Origin: Bacteroidales bacterium
Lineage (GTDB): Bacteria > Bacteroidota > Bacteroidia > Bacteroidales > P3
Assembly (NCBI GenBank): GCA_017633985.1
Contig: JAGBOF010000031.1
Coordinates: 1-64,000, forward strand
Reading direction: 5' to 3'
Length of the DNA: 64,000 bases
Shown: piece after piece, positions 54,510-63,131 of the stretch
Position numbering within the stretch: the first letter of the stretch is position 1
How the letters are laid out: each line of letters begins with the position of its first letter
Notes under the pieces: model-generated
The model's input: the letters and a program-made list of their open reading frames with translations, nothing else
What the model was told of the DNA's origin: nothing
Databases searched by the model: none
Made by a program: the position numbers and the translations under genes

Positions 54510-55982
54510 TTATTGTTTTTTATTTATAACCGTGATTAGTTTACTGTCATGCAGCATAAACAGAGTTTTATATGAGTACAAGCTGTCAATTCTTTCGATA
54601 TTGCTGTTATAACTGACTAAAACGTTAGAATTATTTGTTATGCTGTCTACAGGAACAAAAGAAATATTATAATTTTGTTTTGTTAGAATGTGTTGGTAAA
54701 ACAGTGCATCCTGACGGAATTCCTCTTTCAGAGCATAAAGAGTATTATCCTTTAGTTTTATTTTGTTTTTAACAATGTCATCATATATTTGAATACTTGC
54801 ATTATATTGCACAAGGCCGCCCTTTTCGTAAGTATGAAAACTGCCATTCCTTCCTAATATATTATTGTATAATGGATAACCGAATACCAGTAATGCAAGT
54901 AATATTTGTACAGGAATAATATAATTCTTTTTAGTGTATTTCTTTACTAATTGCGATATAGTATCGAAACATATTGCAATTGTTATACTAAAGACAGGTA
55001 TTACAGGGTAAATATACCATTCCCATCTTGTTTTTGAACAAGATGCAATAATAAAATAGAATAATCCTATGCAGAAACTGAATATTGATAATCTTTTAAG
55101 ACTTTTGTCCTTGTTATAAAGATTGAAAATAAAAGCAAAGGGCAATAATGAAAAGAAAAGAGGCCAAGAAGATTTTTGAAACCATTCAAAATAATTTATT
55201 ATATATTCGTTTGCCTGATCCAATCCTTCATTATACCTTCCGGTAACGTTATTAAACCAAAATGCTTTCATGTATCCGGGCGACAAACTTTCCCTTAAAA
55301 GAAAGAAACCGCCAAGGCATAGAATAAAAAAGCCCAAACCTATCCATAGTTGTTTGCTTTTTACGGTTATTGAAAGTTTTTTTGTTATTATAAGGTAAAG
55401 TAACATTACAGGGGTGAAGATTAAGGCTTGAATATCTTTGGTTAATGCCGCTAATGTCAAAAATAAGAAAAAATAGGAGAGATGGCGTTTTTGGGAAGTG
55501 TCTTCCGTATACAACCAAAAATGAATTACATAAAGTACAGTAAATAATAACAGTACTGCGTCATATTCTCCTGTTCTTGAACAATGCCAAAACAATATAT
55601 TCCACGAGCAATAAGTGATAAGAGCCGAGAAAAAACCTATGTAAGGATAGTTTATTTTTCGTCCGAACCATATAAAAACCAATCCGAGAATAAAAGCAGC
55701 CAAAACAGAAGGTATTCTTAATGCAATAACATTCTGTCCGAAAATATACATTAGCAGGCTTTGTAACCAAATCATTAACGGAGGTTTTGTGTTCCATAAA
55801 TCAGGTTGATGGTTGAATGTTACGACAATCGGATTATGACTTTCGTGCATCTCAAGAGCAGAAACACCCAAACGGGCTTCATCCCATTGCCGTACGGGAA
55901 GTGATCCTAAATGAGGCAAAAGACACAACAACGCAATGATACTATATATGATAACTATTATATAAAGTTCTTTTTTTCTCAT
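54510..55982 (-). CDS. Membrane glycosyltransferase, GT39/ArnT-like
   Basis: About 490 residues from the ATG at 55982; the frame extends to 56033 but that overlaps the HEPN gene. About 11 membrane segments follow, with the N-terminal periplasmic motif [15 protein letters not shown] and [16 protein letters not shown] of the dolichyl-phosphate-mannose/ArnT superfamily. It probably transfers a sugar from a lipid carrier to an envelope acceptor; the substrate is unknown. It ends 4 bp before metG. More AT-rich codon use than its neighbours gives a mild hint of separate origin. Confidence 0.82.
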   Translation of the reverse strand: MRKKELYIIVIIYSIIALLCLLPHLGSLPVRQWDEARLGVSALEMHESHNPIVVTFNHQPDLWNTKPPLMIWLQSLLMYIFGQNVIALRIPSVLAAFILGLVFIWFGRKINYPYIGFFSALITYCSWNILFWHCSRTGEYDAVLLLFTVLYVIHFWLYTEDTSQKRHLSYFFLFLTLAALTKDIQALIFTPVMLLYLIITKKLSITVKSKQLWIGLGFFILCLGGFFLLRESLSPGYMKAFWFNNVTGRYNEGLDQANEYIINYFEWFQKSSWPLFFSLLPFAFIFNLYNKDKSLKRLSIFSFCIGLFYFIIASCSKTRWEWYIYPVIPVFSITIAICFDTISQLVKKYTKKNYIIPVQILLALLVFGYPLYNNILGRNGSFHTYEKGGLVQYNASIQIYDDIVKNKIKLKDNTLYALKEEFRQDALFYQHILTKQNYNISFVPVDSITNNSNVLVSYNSNIERIDSLYSYKTLFMLHDSKLITVINKKQ

Positions 55983-56022
55983 TTCCGTTAAGATTCGGTA
56001 TTGATCCAATATCAAGAGTTGT

Positions 56023-56433
56023 TTACAGCCCAACCTGTTGTTTAGCCATCAAACTTACCGCATTAATAAGTTTCTTCGTCGGTTCAATCATAGGTAAGAC
56101 ATCCGTTTCATCTAAATTGTAGTTGTCGGAATAGTCTCCCGTTATTCTTAAGTTTAATAAACGTCCGTAATGTTTTGTCAGTGCTGCATCAACTTTGCCT
56201 GTCTTGCCGAAATATCGGTTGAATAAAAGACTTGCACCTGTATGTGTATTTGCAAAAATATTATTAGCGAGAAGTAACGCAGAAACTGCATAGTATGCAG
56301 CAAAATATAACCTATTTACAGTGAGATTAAAGTACTTTAATCTTACTAACTCTGAAATCTGGTCAAAAGTTTCTATCGCTTTATTAATTCTAAATAAGAC
56401 AATTACTTGTTTATCTTCTTCATTTGGGTACAT
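56023..56433 (-). CDS. HEPN-domain protein (UPF0332-like)
   Basis: A 136-residue all-helical HEPN protein. LTVNRLYFAAYYAVSALLL near residue 36 is the diagnostic helix, and LRITGDYSDNYNLD near 95 replaces the RxxxxH RNase motif of toxic HEPN proteins. The nucleotidyltransferase (MNT) partner that often accompanies such genes is absent: glmM lies 51 bp upstream and the GT39-like gene downstream. It is either an orphan or a non-toxic HEPN. Confidence 0.78.
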   Translation of the reverse strand: MYPNEEDKQVIVLFRINKAIETFDQISELVRLKYFNLTVNRLYFAAYYAVSALLLANNIFANTHTGASLLFNRYFGKTGKVDAALTKHYGRLLNLRITGDYSDNYNLDETDVLPMIEPTKKLINAVSLMAKQQVGL

Positions 56434-56484
56434 AAAAGTAATTTATCTAATTCTAAAATATCAAAAGTTAAGTCTTCCGTTTGT

Positions 56485-57885
56485 TTAAAGATTCTTTCTG
56501 ATTATGGAGGTTATGTCTTCAATAATCACATTAGCCAAATGCTCGGCAGTGGTCAATGAATCACTCTCGGCATATATGCGTATAATCGGTTCGGTATTGC
56601 TTTTACGCAAATGAACCCACTCATTTTCGAAATTAATCTTCACCCCGTCAACGGTATTTACGTCATAATTTTTATATTTCTCCGCCATGGAGGAAAGAAT
56701 CATGTCCACGTTGATTTCAGGCGTAAGTTCCATCTTCTTTTTTGCGATAACATAGTTAGGATACGTATCACGCAGATCCTGACAAGACATCTTTTTCTTT
56801 GCAAGCAACGTTAAAAACAAAGCAATGCCCACCAAAGCGTCCCGTCCGTAGTGAATAGCAGGATAAATCACCCCGCCGTTACCTTCACCGCCTATAACGG
56901 CGGAAATTTCCTTCATCTTCTTAACCACATTCACTTCACCCACAGCCGCAGCCTCGTACTGCATGCCGTATTTCTTCTCCGTAATATCGCGCAAAGCCCT
57001 TGAAGAAGAAAGATTGCTCACCGTATTGCCCGGAGTGTTGGAAAGAACGTAATCGGCAACTGCTACAAGCGTATATTCCTCCACAAAAGGTTTACCCGTA
57101 TTGGAAACAATTGCCAATCTATCTACATCAGGATCGACAATAAACCCGCAATGACAGTGTTCCTTCTCAACAAGGTTGCAAATATCGGTAATATTTTCAG
57201 GAAGCGGCTCCGGATTGTGTGCAAACAGTCCCGTAGGTTCGTCATTCAACGCAAAAACATGCTCAACACCCAAAGCCTTTAACAGTTTCTTCAAAACAAA
57301 TCCGCCTGTAGAGTTTACAGAGTCAAAAGCAATGCGGAAATCAGCCTCTTTTATCGCTTGGGTATCCACCAAGTCCAGTGCTAATACTTTTTCTATATGT
57401 TTGTCTACCGCATCATCAACAGTTGTGTAAGTGCCAAGCTTTGTCGCTTCGGCGAAAGTGAAATTCCCTTCGGCTGCAAGTTGTAATACCTTTTCGCCGT
57501 CTTCTTTTGATATAAATTCTCCGTCACTGGCCAAAAACTTCAGTGCATTCCATTGAACGGGATTGTGCGAAGCGGTAAGGATTATACCTCCGTCGGCATG
57601 GTTATCCACTACTGCTATTTCGGTTGTAGGAGTTGTCGAAAGGCCTGTGTCAATTACATCAACGCCCATGCCCATCAGCGTTCCCGATACCAAATTGCTT
57701 ACCATCTGACCCGATATTCTGGCATCTCTTCCTATTAATATTGTAATTTTATCTTTACCTGCTTTTTCTTTTATAACAGTTGCGAAAGCGGCAACGAATC
57801 CCACCAAATCCACAGGGGTTAAGTTATCGCCCGCTTTGCCTCCTATTGTTCCTCTGAAGCCTGAAATTGATTTAACTAATGACAT
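56485..57885 (-). CDS. glmM: Phosphoglucosamine mutase/phosphohexomutase
   Basis: About 466 residues from the ATG at 57885 (a TTG at 57897 is an alternative). An alpha-D-phosphohexomutase: ISGFRGTIGG at the N-terminus, the phosphoserine loop TASHNPVQWNALK near 105, Mg-binding DPDVDRLAIV near 250, sugar loop GEGNGGVIYP near 330 and phosphate loop RKSNTEPIIRIYAES near 435. It makes glucosamine-1-phosphate for peptidoglycan and lipopolysaccharide; the GlmM rather than phosphomannomutase role is inferred from the family. Confidence 0.88.
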   Translation of the reverse strand: MSLVKSISGFRGTIGGKAGDNLTPVDLVGFVAAFATVIKEKAGKDKITILIGRDARISGQMVSNLVSGTLMGMGVDVIDTGLSTTPTTEIAVVDNHADGGIILTASHNPVQWNALKFLASDGEFISKEDGEKVLQLAAEGNFTFAEATKLGTYTTVDDAVDKHIEKVLALDLVDTQAIKEADFRIAFDSVNSTGGFVLKKLLKALGVEHVFALNDEPTGLFAHNPEPLPENITDICNLVEKEHCHCGFIVDPDVDRLAIVSNTGKPFVEEYTLVAVADYVLSNTPGNTVSNLSSSRALRDITEKKYGMQYEAAAVGEVNVVKKMKEISAVIGGEGNGGVIYPAIHYGRDALVGIALFLTLLAKKKMSCQDLRDTYPNYVIAKKKMELTPEINVDMILSSMAEKYKNYDVNTVDGVKINFENEWVHLRKSNTEPIIRIYAESDSLTTAEHLANVIIEDITSIIRKNL

Positions 57886-57915
57886 TTTTATATTCAATTT
57901 ATTAAATTAACTTTG

Positions 57916-57923
57916 CAAAGTTA
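57916..57923 (-). promoter_or_regulatory. -7 box of glmM in a palindrome
   Basis: TAACTTTG on the minus strand, 31 bp before the ATG. It forms half of the perfect palindrome TAACTTTGCAAAGTTA (57908-57923), so a -7 box also points the other way. Confidence 0.6.
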
Positions 57924-58037
57924 TGAAAAATCCGCCGAATACAAAAGTTAAAGGCGGAAAATTTACATAATAATTTTGCAAATACGGTGTGTAAGAATGC
58001 TTTTTTGCGGAAAACTGCCGCCTTCAACCGCATTGCT

Positions 58038-58149
58038 GCCGCCCCGTGGCGTTTTAATCTGAAAAAAATAGTTTTTTTGAGTCAAAAAAACAGTTTTTTT
58101 ACCCCGAAAAAACAGTTTTTTTCAAAATAATCAGCCACGGGGCGGCGGA
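58038..58149. repeat. 112-bp palindrome-ended repeat, copy 4
   Basis: Left arm GCCGCCCCGTGGC and right arm GCCACGGGGCGGCGG are almost perfectly inverted; hairpin triplets TAG, CAG and CAG lie at 58069, 58091 and 58113 (22-bp steps); linkers GAGTC and ACCCCG. It lies in the 680-bp gap between glmM and the MFS gene, next to a long 21-bp array. Confidence 0.9.
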
Positions 58150-58209
58150 CATACGCCTTAAGGCGCAGATAAATCATCATTGGGCAGCAATCTTTATGTA
58201 ATAAAACGA

Positions 58210-58482
58210 ACCTTTTCAAGGTGTTGAAAAACTATTATAAGGTATTTTAATAATATTATAAGGTATTGAAAGAATATTATGAAGTATTAAACGAATATCA
58301 CAGCGTATTATAAAAATAATATGATGTATTGTAAAAATATTATACTGTATTGTCAGGGTATTATAGTGTGTCATAAAAATATTATATGGTATTGAAAGAA
58401 TATTATGACAGGTAATAAAAATATTATAGAATGTTGCGGGGATATTATAAGGTATGGAAAAAATATTTTAGGGTGTTTGTAA
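58210..58482. repeat. Long 21-bp array (AATATTATAAGG word), 13 units
   Basis: Twelve units start at 58231 and repeat exactly every 21 bp to 58482. The consensus AATATTATAAGGTATTGAAA is followed by one variable base. A weaker unit at 58210 (ACCTTTTCAAGGTGTTGAAA) and perhaps one at 58189 are in register. No indels interrupt it, but most units carry several substitutions. There is no spacer between units, so it is not a CRISPR. I find no ORF in it; the rest of the gap to 58579 is AT-rich and featureless. Confidence 0.92.
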
Positions 58483-58579
58483 AATAAATCTTATTAAAAA
58501 TAAGTTATTGGGGAGATTCGGTTTTTGCATTTGGTGTAAGGACGGATTTTTATAATAAATTGAAAAGACAAAAGGCGGC

Positions 58580-59761
58580 ATGACGGCTATGGAAAAGCTT
58601 TGGAATAAAGAATATTGGAAAGTGATGACGGCGAATTTCTCTTTGTTTTTCGCCTTTTATCTGCTTACTCCCTTGTTGCCGCTGTATTTGAGCGAGAATT
58701 TCCATGCTACCAAAGACGTAATAGGTGTTGTTTTGTCAGGATATACGCTTACCGCCCTTATATCCCGTCCTGTAAGCGGTTATTTGGTTGATTCATATCC
58801 GAGAAAGAAGGTTTTATTGTGGTGTTTCTTCTTTTTCTTTATATTTTTCGGCGGATATTTGGCTGCAGGTTCGCTTGTATTGTTCGCAATCGTAAGAACG
58901 CTTCACGGATTACCCTTCGGAGCTTTGGCAGTTGCCAATTCGACTGCGGCAATAGACGTTTTGCCCTCCTCACGCCGCAATGAAGGAATAGGTTATTACG
59001 GATTGAGCAACAATTTGGCTATGGCAATAGCACCGACAGCGGGTTTGTTTATCTACCGCGCTACCGACAGTTTTGATATACTGTTTATATTGTCGTTTGT
59101 CGTTGCGGGATTGGGCTTTTTTGTGGATTCGACACTAAAATTACCTAAAAAGGAATTGATAAAAAACAAAAGCAAACTGTCTTTTGACCGATTCTTTTTA
59201 ACAAGAGGCTGGTTGCTTGCCGTGAATATGGTATTCTTCGGATTTTGTTACGGAGTTTTGGGCAGTTATTTGGCTCTTTATGCCAAGGAAAGGATGAATA
59301 TCAATTCGGGTACGGGAGTTTATTTTACTTTGTTGTCAATAGGTCTGATTCTTTCGAGACTTCAAGGCAATAAAGGGTTGAAAGAGGGTAAACTGACACT
59401 TAATGCCGCCGAAGGCGTGATAATTTCTTCCGTCGGTTATACGCTTTTTGTCGCTATGCCGAATGTTTACGGATTTTATCTGTCGGCATTGTTTATCGGA
59501 TTGGGTAACGGGCACATGTATCCTGCATTTCAGAATATGTTTATAAACATTGCCCGCCATAATGAAAGGGGTACGGCGAATTCTACGATACTTGTCGCTT
59601 GGGATATAGGCATCGGTATAGGTGTAGTGGTAGGAGGGTTCGTTTCGGAATTGTTTGATTACACTGCGGCGTTTTGGGTTGTCGCTTTGGCGCAGATTTC
59701 GGGTGCTGTTTTGTTTATTGCCGCAGGCAGAAAGTTCTTTAACCGCAGAAAATTGTATTAA
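58580..59761 (+). CDS. Major facilitator superfamily transporter
   Basis: A 393-residue inner-membrane protein with 12 predicted membrane segments. GYTLTALISRPVSGYLVDSY and the following PRKKVL near residue 60 are the MFS loop 2-3 motif. The substrate is not evident; drug or sugar efflux are the usual guesses. The true start could be the ATG at 58580 or the next one at 58589. No convincing promoter is visible downstream of the 21-bp array. Confidence 0.85.
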   Translation: MTAMEKLWNKEYWKVMTANFSLFFAFYLLTPLLPLYLSENFHATKDVIGVVLSGYTLTALISRPVSGYLVDSYPRKKVLLWCFFFFFIFFGGYLAAGSLVLFAIVRTLHGLPFGALAVANSTAAIDVLPSSRRNEGIGYYGLSNNLAMAIAPTAGLFIYRATDSFDILFILSFVVAGLGFFVDSTLKLPKKELIKNKSKLSFDRFFLTRGWLLAVNMVFFGFCYGVLGSYLALYAKERMNINSGTGVYFTLLSIGLILSRLQGNKGLKEGKLTLNAAEGVIISSVGYTLFVAMPNVYGFYLSALFIGLGNGHMYPAFQNMFINIARHNERGTANSTILVAWDIGIGIGVVVGGFVSELFDYTAAFWVVALAQISGAVLFIAAGRKFFNRRKLY

Positions 59762-59818
59762 AGGAAGCTGCAAGCGCAATTAAACGCCCCGATATTACCG
59801 TTTTAGAAAAAAAAGTCG

Positions 59819-59826
59819 TAATTTTG
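59819..59826 (+). promoter_or_regulatory. -7 box of alaS
   Basis: TAATTTTG followed by GCAAACTT, 77 bp before the ATG. A short hairpin (ATCCC ... GGGAT, 59847-59865) lies in the leader. Confidence 0.5.
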
Positions 59827-59903
59827 CAAACTTAAATTATTGTTTTATCCCGATAAAAGCGGGATTTATTGAAATTTTAGTTGATTATACAATTATTATA
59901 TAT

Positions 59904-62519
59904 ATGAAAACTTCTAATGAAATAAGACAGGCATTCATTGAATACTTCAAAAGCAAAGGACATACGATAGTTCCTTCTGCTTCGATGATTGTTAAAAACG
60001 ACCCGACCTTGCTTTTTACCAATGCGGGTATGAATCAATTCAAAGACATCTTCTTGGGCAACGTTGAAAAGCCGTACAACCGCGCTGCAGACACACAAAA
60101 ATGTCTCCGCGTGAGCGGTAAGCACAACGATTTGGAAGAAGTGGGTCACGATACGTATCACCACACCATGTTTGAAATGTTGGGTAACTGGTCGTTCGGG
60201 GATTATTTCAAAAAGGAGGCTATCGCATTCGCTTGGGAGTTACTTACCGAGGTTTATAAGATAGATAAGAAAAATCTTTACGTAACTTATTTCGGCGGGG
60301 ACGAAAAAGAAGGTCTTAAAGCCGATGAAGAAGCCCATGAATACTGGAAGCAATATTGCGAAGAGTCACATATACTTCCCGGAAACAAGCATGACAATTT
60401 CTGGGAGATGGGAGAAACAGGTCCTTGCGGGGCTTGCAGTGAGATTCACATAGATTTGCGCAGTGAAGAGGAAAAACAACAGATTAAAGGGGCGGATTTG
60501 GTAAATAAAGACAATCCTTTGGTGATTGAAATATGGAATCTTGTCTTTATGGAGTTTAACCGCAAAGCCGACAAGTCACTTGAACCGCTTAAGGAGAAGA
60601 ATATCGATACGGGTATGGGCTTTGAAAGACTTTGTATGGTATTGCAAGGCAAGAAATCCAATTATGATACCGATGTTTTCCAGCCGTTGATTCAGAAGAT
60701 TGCATCTCTTTCAAATAATATATACGGTAAGGATGAGAAGAAGGATATTGCAATGCGTGTTTGTGCAGACCATTTGCGTGCAGTTGCGTTTGCTATTGCT
60801 GATGGGCTGATGCCGTCCAACAATAAAGCAGGTTATGTTATCCGCAGAATACTCCGCCGAGCTGTAAGGTACGGTTATACATTCCTTTCGTTCAACGAAC
60901 CGTTTATGTTCATGCTTGTGGACACTCTTGTGGAACAAATGGGTCATCAATTCCCTGAACTACAAAAGAATCACGAGCTTATCATTAAGGTTATAAAAGA
61001 AGAAGAGTCTGCGTTCTTAAAAACATTGGCAGGAGGAATACAAAAATTTGACAAATACATAAAAGACAATCCTCAAGGTAAGATTGACGGCGGTTTTGCC
61101 TTTGAATTGTTCGATACTTACGGATTTCCTGTTGATTTAACTTGTCTTATGGCAAAAGAACAGGGACGAGAAGTGGATATGGCGGCATTTGAAGACAACC
61201 TGAAGAAACAAAAAGAACGCAGTAAGAATGCTGCGAGCGTTAAAGCAGGAGATTGGGTTGAGATTATCAAAGATTTCAAAGACGAAAACTTTGTCGGTTA
61301 TGATGAGTTGGAATGCACGTGCCGTATAGTTAGATACCGTCAAGTTGAAACCAAAGGACAGGCTCTTTATCAAATAGTTTTAGACCGTACTCCTATGTAT
61401 GCAGAGATGGGAGGACAGATTGGCGACCAAGGAGTTTTGATTTCGGGCGAAGAAAAAGTCGCAGTAATTGATACAAAGAAAGAAAACAATCTTCCTATTC
61501 ATATAACTAAAGCATTGCCAAGCGATGTTACTGCGGAGTTTACTGCAAAGGTTAATGCAACCCGCCGACACAATATAGAGAGAAACCACACGGCTACCCA
61601 CTTATTGCATTTTGCGTTAAGAAAGGTGTTAGGTAATCACGTTGAACAGAAAGGTTCTTACGTTGATGACAAACGTCTGCGTTTTGACTTCTCACATCAC
61701 AGCAAACTTACGGACGAAGAAATCCGCAATGCCGAGAAATTGGTTAATCAAATGATACGCGAAAACTTTGATGCCGATGACCATCGCAATGTTCCTATTG
61801 AGGAGGCTAAACAAATGGGAGCAATGGCACTGTTTGGCGAGAAATACGGCGACAGTGTGCGTGTTATACGTTTCGGAGAGAGTATTGAACTTTGCGGAGG
61901 CACACATGTAAAGAGTACAGGCACGATAGGAATGTTTAAAATCATAAACGAGAGTGCCGTTGCCGCAGGAATACGCCGTATTGAAGCCGTTACGGGCGAG
62001 GAGTTTGAGAATTACATGTACAAACTTCAGGACGTAATGCAACAATTACGCTCTTTCTTTGAGGCATCGCCTGACTTAGTCAAATCAATTCAAAAGACGG
62101 TTGAGGAAAACGCCAACTTGAAAAAGCAAGTTGATGATTTCAAACAGCAAGCAGCGGGAAACATTTATCAAACTGTCAAAGAAAAGGCAGAGAATATCAA
62201 CGGAATAAATTATTTTGAGGCTTGCCTGCCTGTTGATGCCGACACGATGAAAGATATTGCGTATCGGTTCCGCGGAGAATACAAAGAATTTTGTTTTGCA
62301 GGTGCAAACATAGTCGGAGATAAGGTAATGCTGACCGTAATGTTAAGCGACAGTATGGTAGAAAAAGGATTGGATGCAGGCAAGATAGTCCGCGAGGCAG
62401 CCAAATTCGTCAAAGGCGGAGGCGGAGGTCAAAAATTCTACGCAACTGCAGGGGGCAAAGACAAAGACGGCATATCCACCGCCCTAAACTTCATCAAAGA
62501 CCAGGTACAGAGCGTATAG
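59904..62519 (+). CDS. alaS: Alanyl-tRNA synthetase
   Basis: An 871-residue class II synthetase. The catalytic domain has FTNAGMNQFKDIFLG and HHTMFEMLGNWSFGDYF. The editing domain zinc site is HTATHLLH (near 572) plus CGGTH (near 667). The C-Ala domain ends in GGGGGQKFYATAGGKD. All domains are intact. The acetyltransferase gene begins 1 bp after its stop. Confidence 0.97.
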   Translation: MKTSNEIRQAFIEYFKSKGHTIVPSASMIVKNDPTLLFTNAGMNQFKDIFLGNVEKPYNRAADTQKCLRVSGKHNDLEEVGHDTYHHTMFEMLGNWSFGDYFKKEAIAFAWELLTEVYKIDKKNLYVTYFGGDEKEGLKADEEAHEYWKQYCEESHILPGNKHDNFWEMGETGPCGACSEIHIDLRSEEEKQQIKGADLVNKDNPLVIEIWNLVFMEFNRKADKSLEPLKEKNIDTGMGFERLCMVLQGKKSNYDTDVFQPLIQKIASLSNNIYGKDEKKDIAMRVCADHLRAVAFAIADGLMPSNNKAGYVIRRILRRAVRYGYTFLSFNEPFMFMLVDTLVEQMGHQFPELQKNHELIIKVIKEEESAFLKTLAGGIQKFDKYIKDNPQGKIDGGFAFELFDTYGFPVDLTCLMAKEQGREVDMAAFEDNLKKQKERSKNAASVKAGDWVEIIKDFKDENFVGYDELECTCRIVRYRQVETKGQALYQIVLDRTPMYAEMGGQIGDQGVLISGEEKVAVIDTKKENNLPIHITKALPSDVTAEFTAKVNATRRHNIERNHTATHLLHFALRKVLGNHVEQKGSYVDDKRLRFDFSHHSKLTDEEIRNAEKLVNQMIRENFDADDHRNVPIEEAKQMGAMALFGEKYGDSVRVIRFGESIELCGGTHVKSTGTIGMFKIINESAVAAGIRRIEAVTGEEFENYMYKLQDVMQQLRSFFEASPDLVKSIQKTVEENANLKKQVDDFKQQAAGNIYQTVKEKAENINGINYFEACLPVDADTMKDIAYRFRGEYKEFCFAGANIVGDKVMLTVMLSDSMVEKGLDAGKIVREAAKFVKGGGGGQKFYATAGGKDKDGISTALNFIKDQVQSV

Positions 62520-62520
62520 C

Positions 62521-63087
62521 ATGACGGAACTTGAGAAAATAAATGCAGGATTGCCGGGTTGCTTTGACGATGAAGAAATGGTAAAATTAAAGGAACAGGC
62601 TATGATAAATTGTAATATATACAACAACATAGCCGAATCGGATTACCAAGCACAGTATGACCACTTGAAAAAGATGCTCGGCAGTGTAGGAGAAAAAGTT
62701 TGGATTGCCAAGACGTTCAATTGCGACAGAGGAAAGAATATTTTTATAGGTGATAATTTTATCGGCAATTTTAATATTACAATATTAGATATCAGAGAGG
62801 TGTATATCGGTAATAACGTAATGATTGGACCGAATACATTGATAACAACCGTAGGCCATCCTATAACTCCGAAAGGCAGAAGAGAACATATATCGCTTGC
62901 AAGTCCTGTATATATAGGCAATGATGTGTGGATAGGTGGTAATTGTACGATATTACCGGGCGTGAAGATAGGTAATAATGTTGTAGTTGCAGCAGGTGCA
63001 GTTGTTACCAAAGATATCCCCGATAATTCTCTTGTCGGTGGTGTTCCCGCAAAAATTATCCGACAAATAGAAAACGATATAGAATAA
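62521..63087 (+). CDS. Hexapeptide-repeat O-acetyltransferase (Maa/LacA type)
   Basis: A 188-residue left-handed beta-helix acetyltransferase that moves acetyl from acetyl-CoA to sugar hydroxyls. Hexapeptide repeats run through IGDNFIGNFNITI to IGNNVVVAAGAVV; the catalytic His is in TTVGHPITPKGRREH, and VGGVPAKIIRQI is the usual C-terminal signature. The acceptor (maltose, galactoside or other) is not determined. It is coupled to alaS by a 1-bp gap. Confidence 0.9.
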   Translation: MTELEKINAGLPGCFDDEEMVKLKEQAMINCNIYNNIAESDYQAQYDHLKKMLGSVGEKVWIAKTFNCDRGKNIFIGDNFIGNFNITILDIREVYIGNNVMIGPNTLITTVGHPITPKGRREHISLASPVYIGNDVWIGGNCTILPGVKIGNNVVVAAGAVVTKDIPDNSLVGGVPAKIIRQIENDIE

Positions 63088-63131
63088 TAACAAATCGGAA
63101 GATTAGATAATTAATATAAAACAAAAGAAAA

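Noticed and set aside
56434-56520. Open minus-strand frame of about 33 codons ahead of the HEPN gene, possible MNT remnant
   Set aside because: It has no start codon, overlaps the end of glmM and the start of HEPN, and does not resemble the MNT C-terminus convincingly.
58210-58482. CRISPR array
   Set aside because: Units abut with no unique spacers, the unit is only 21 bp and degenerate, and no cas genes are near.
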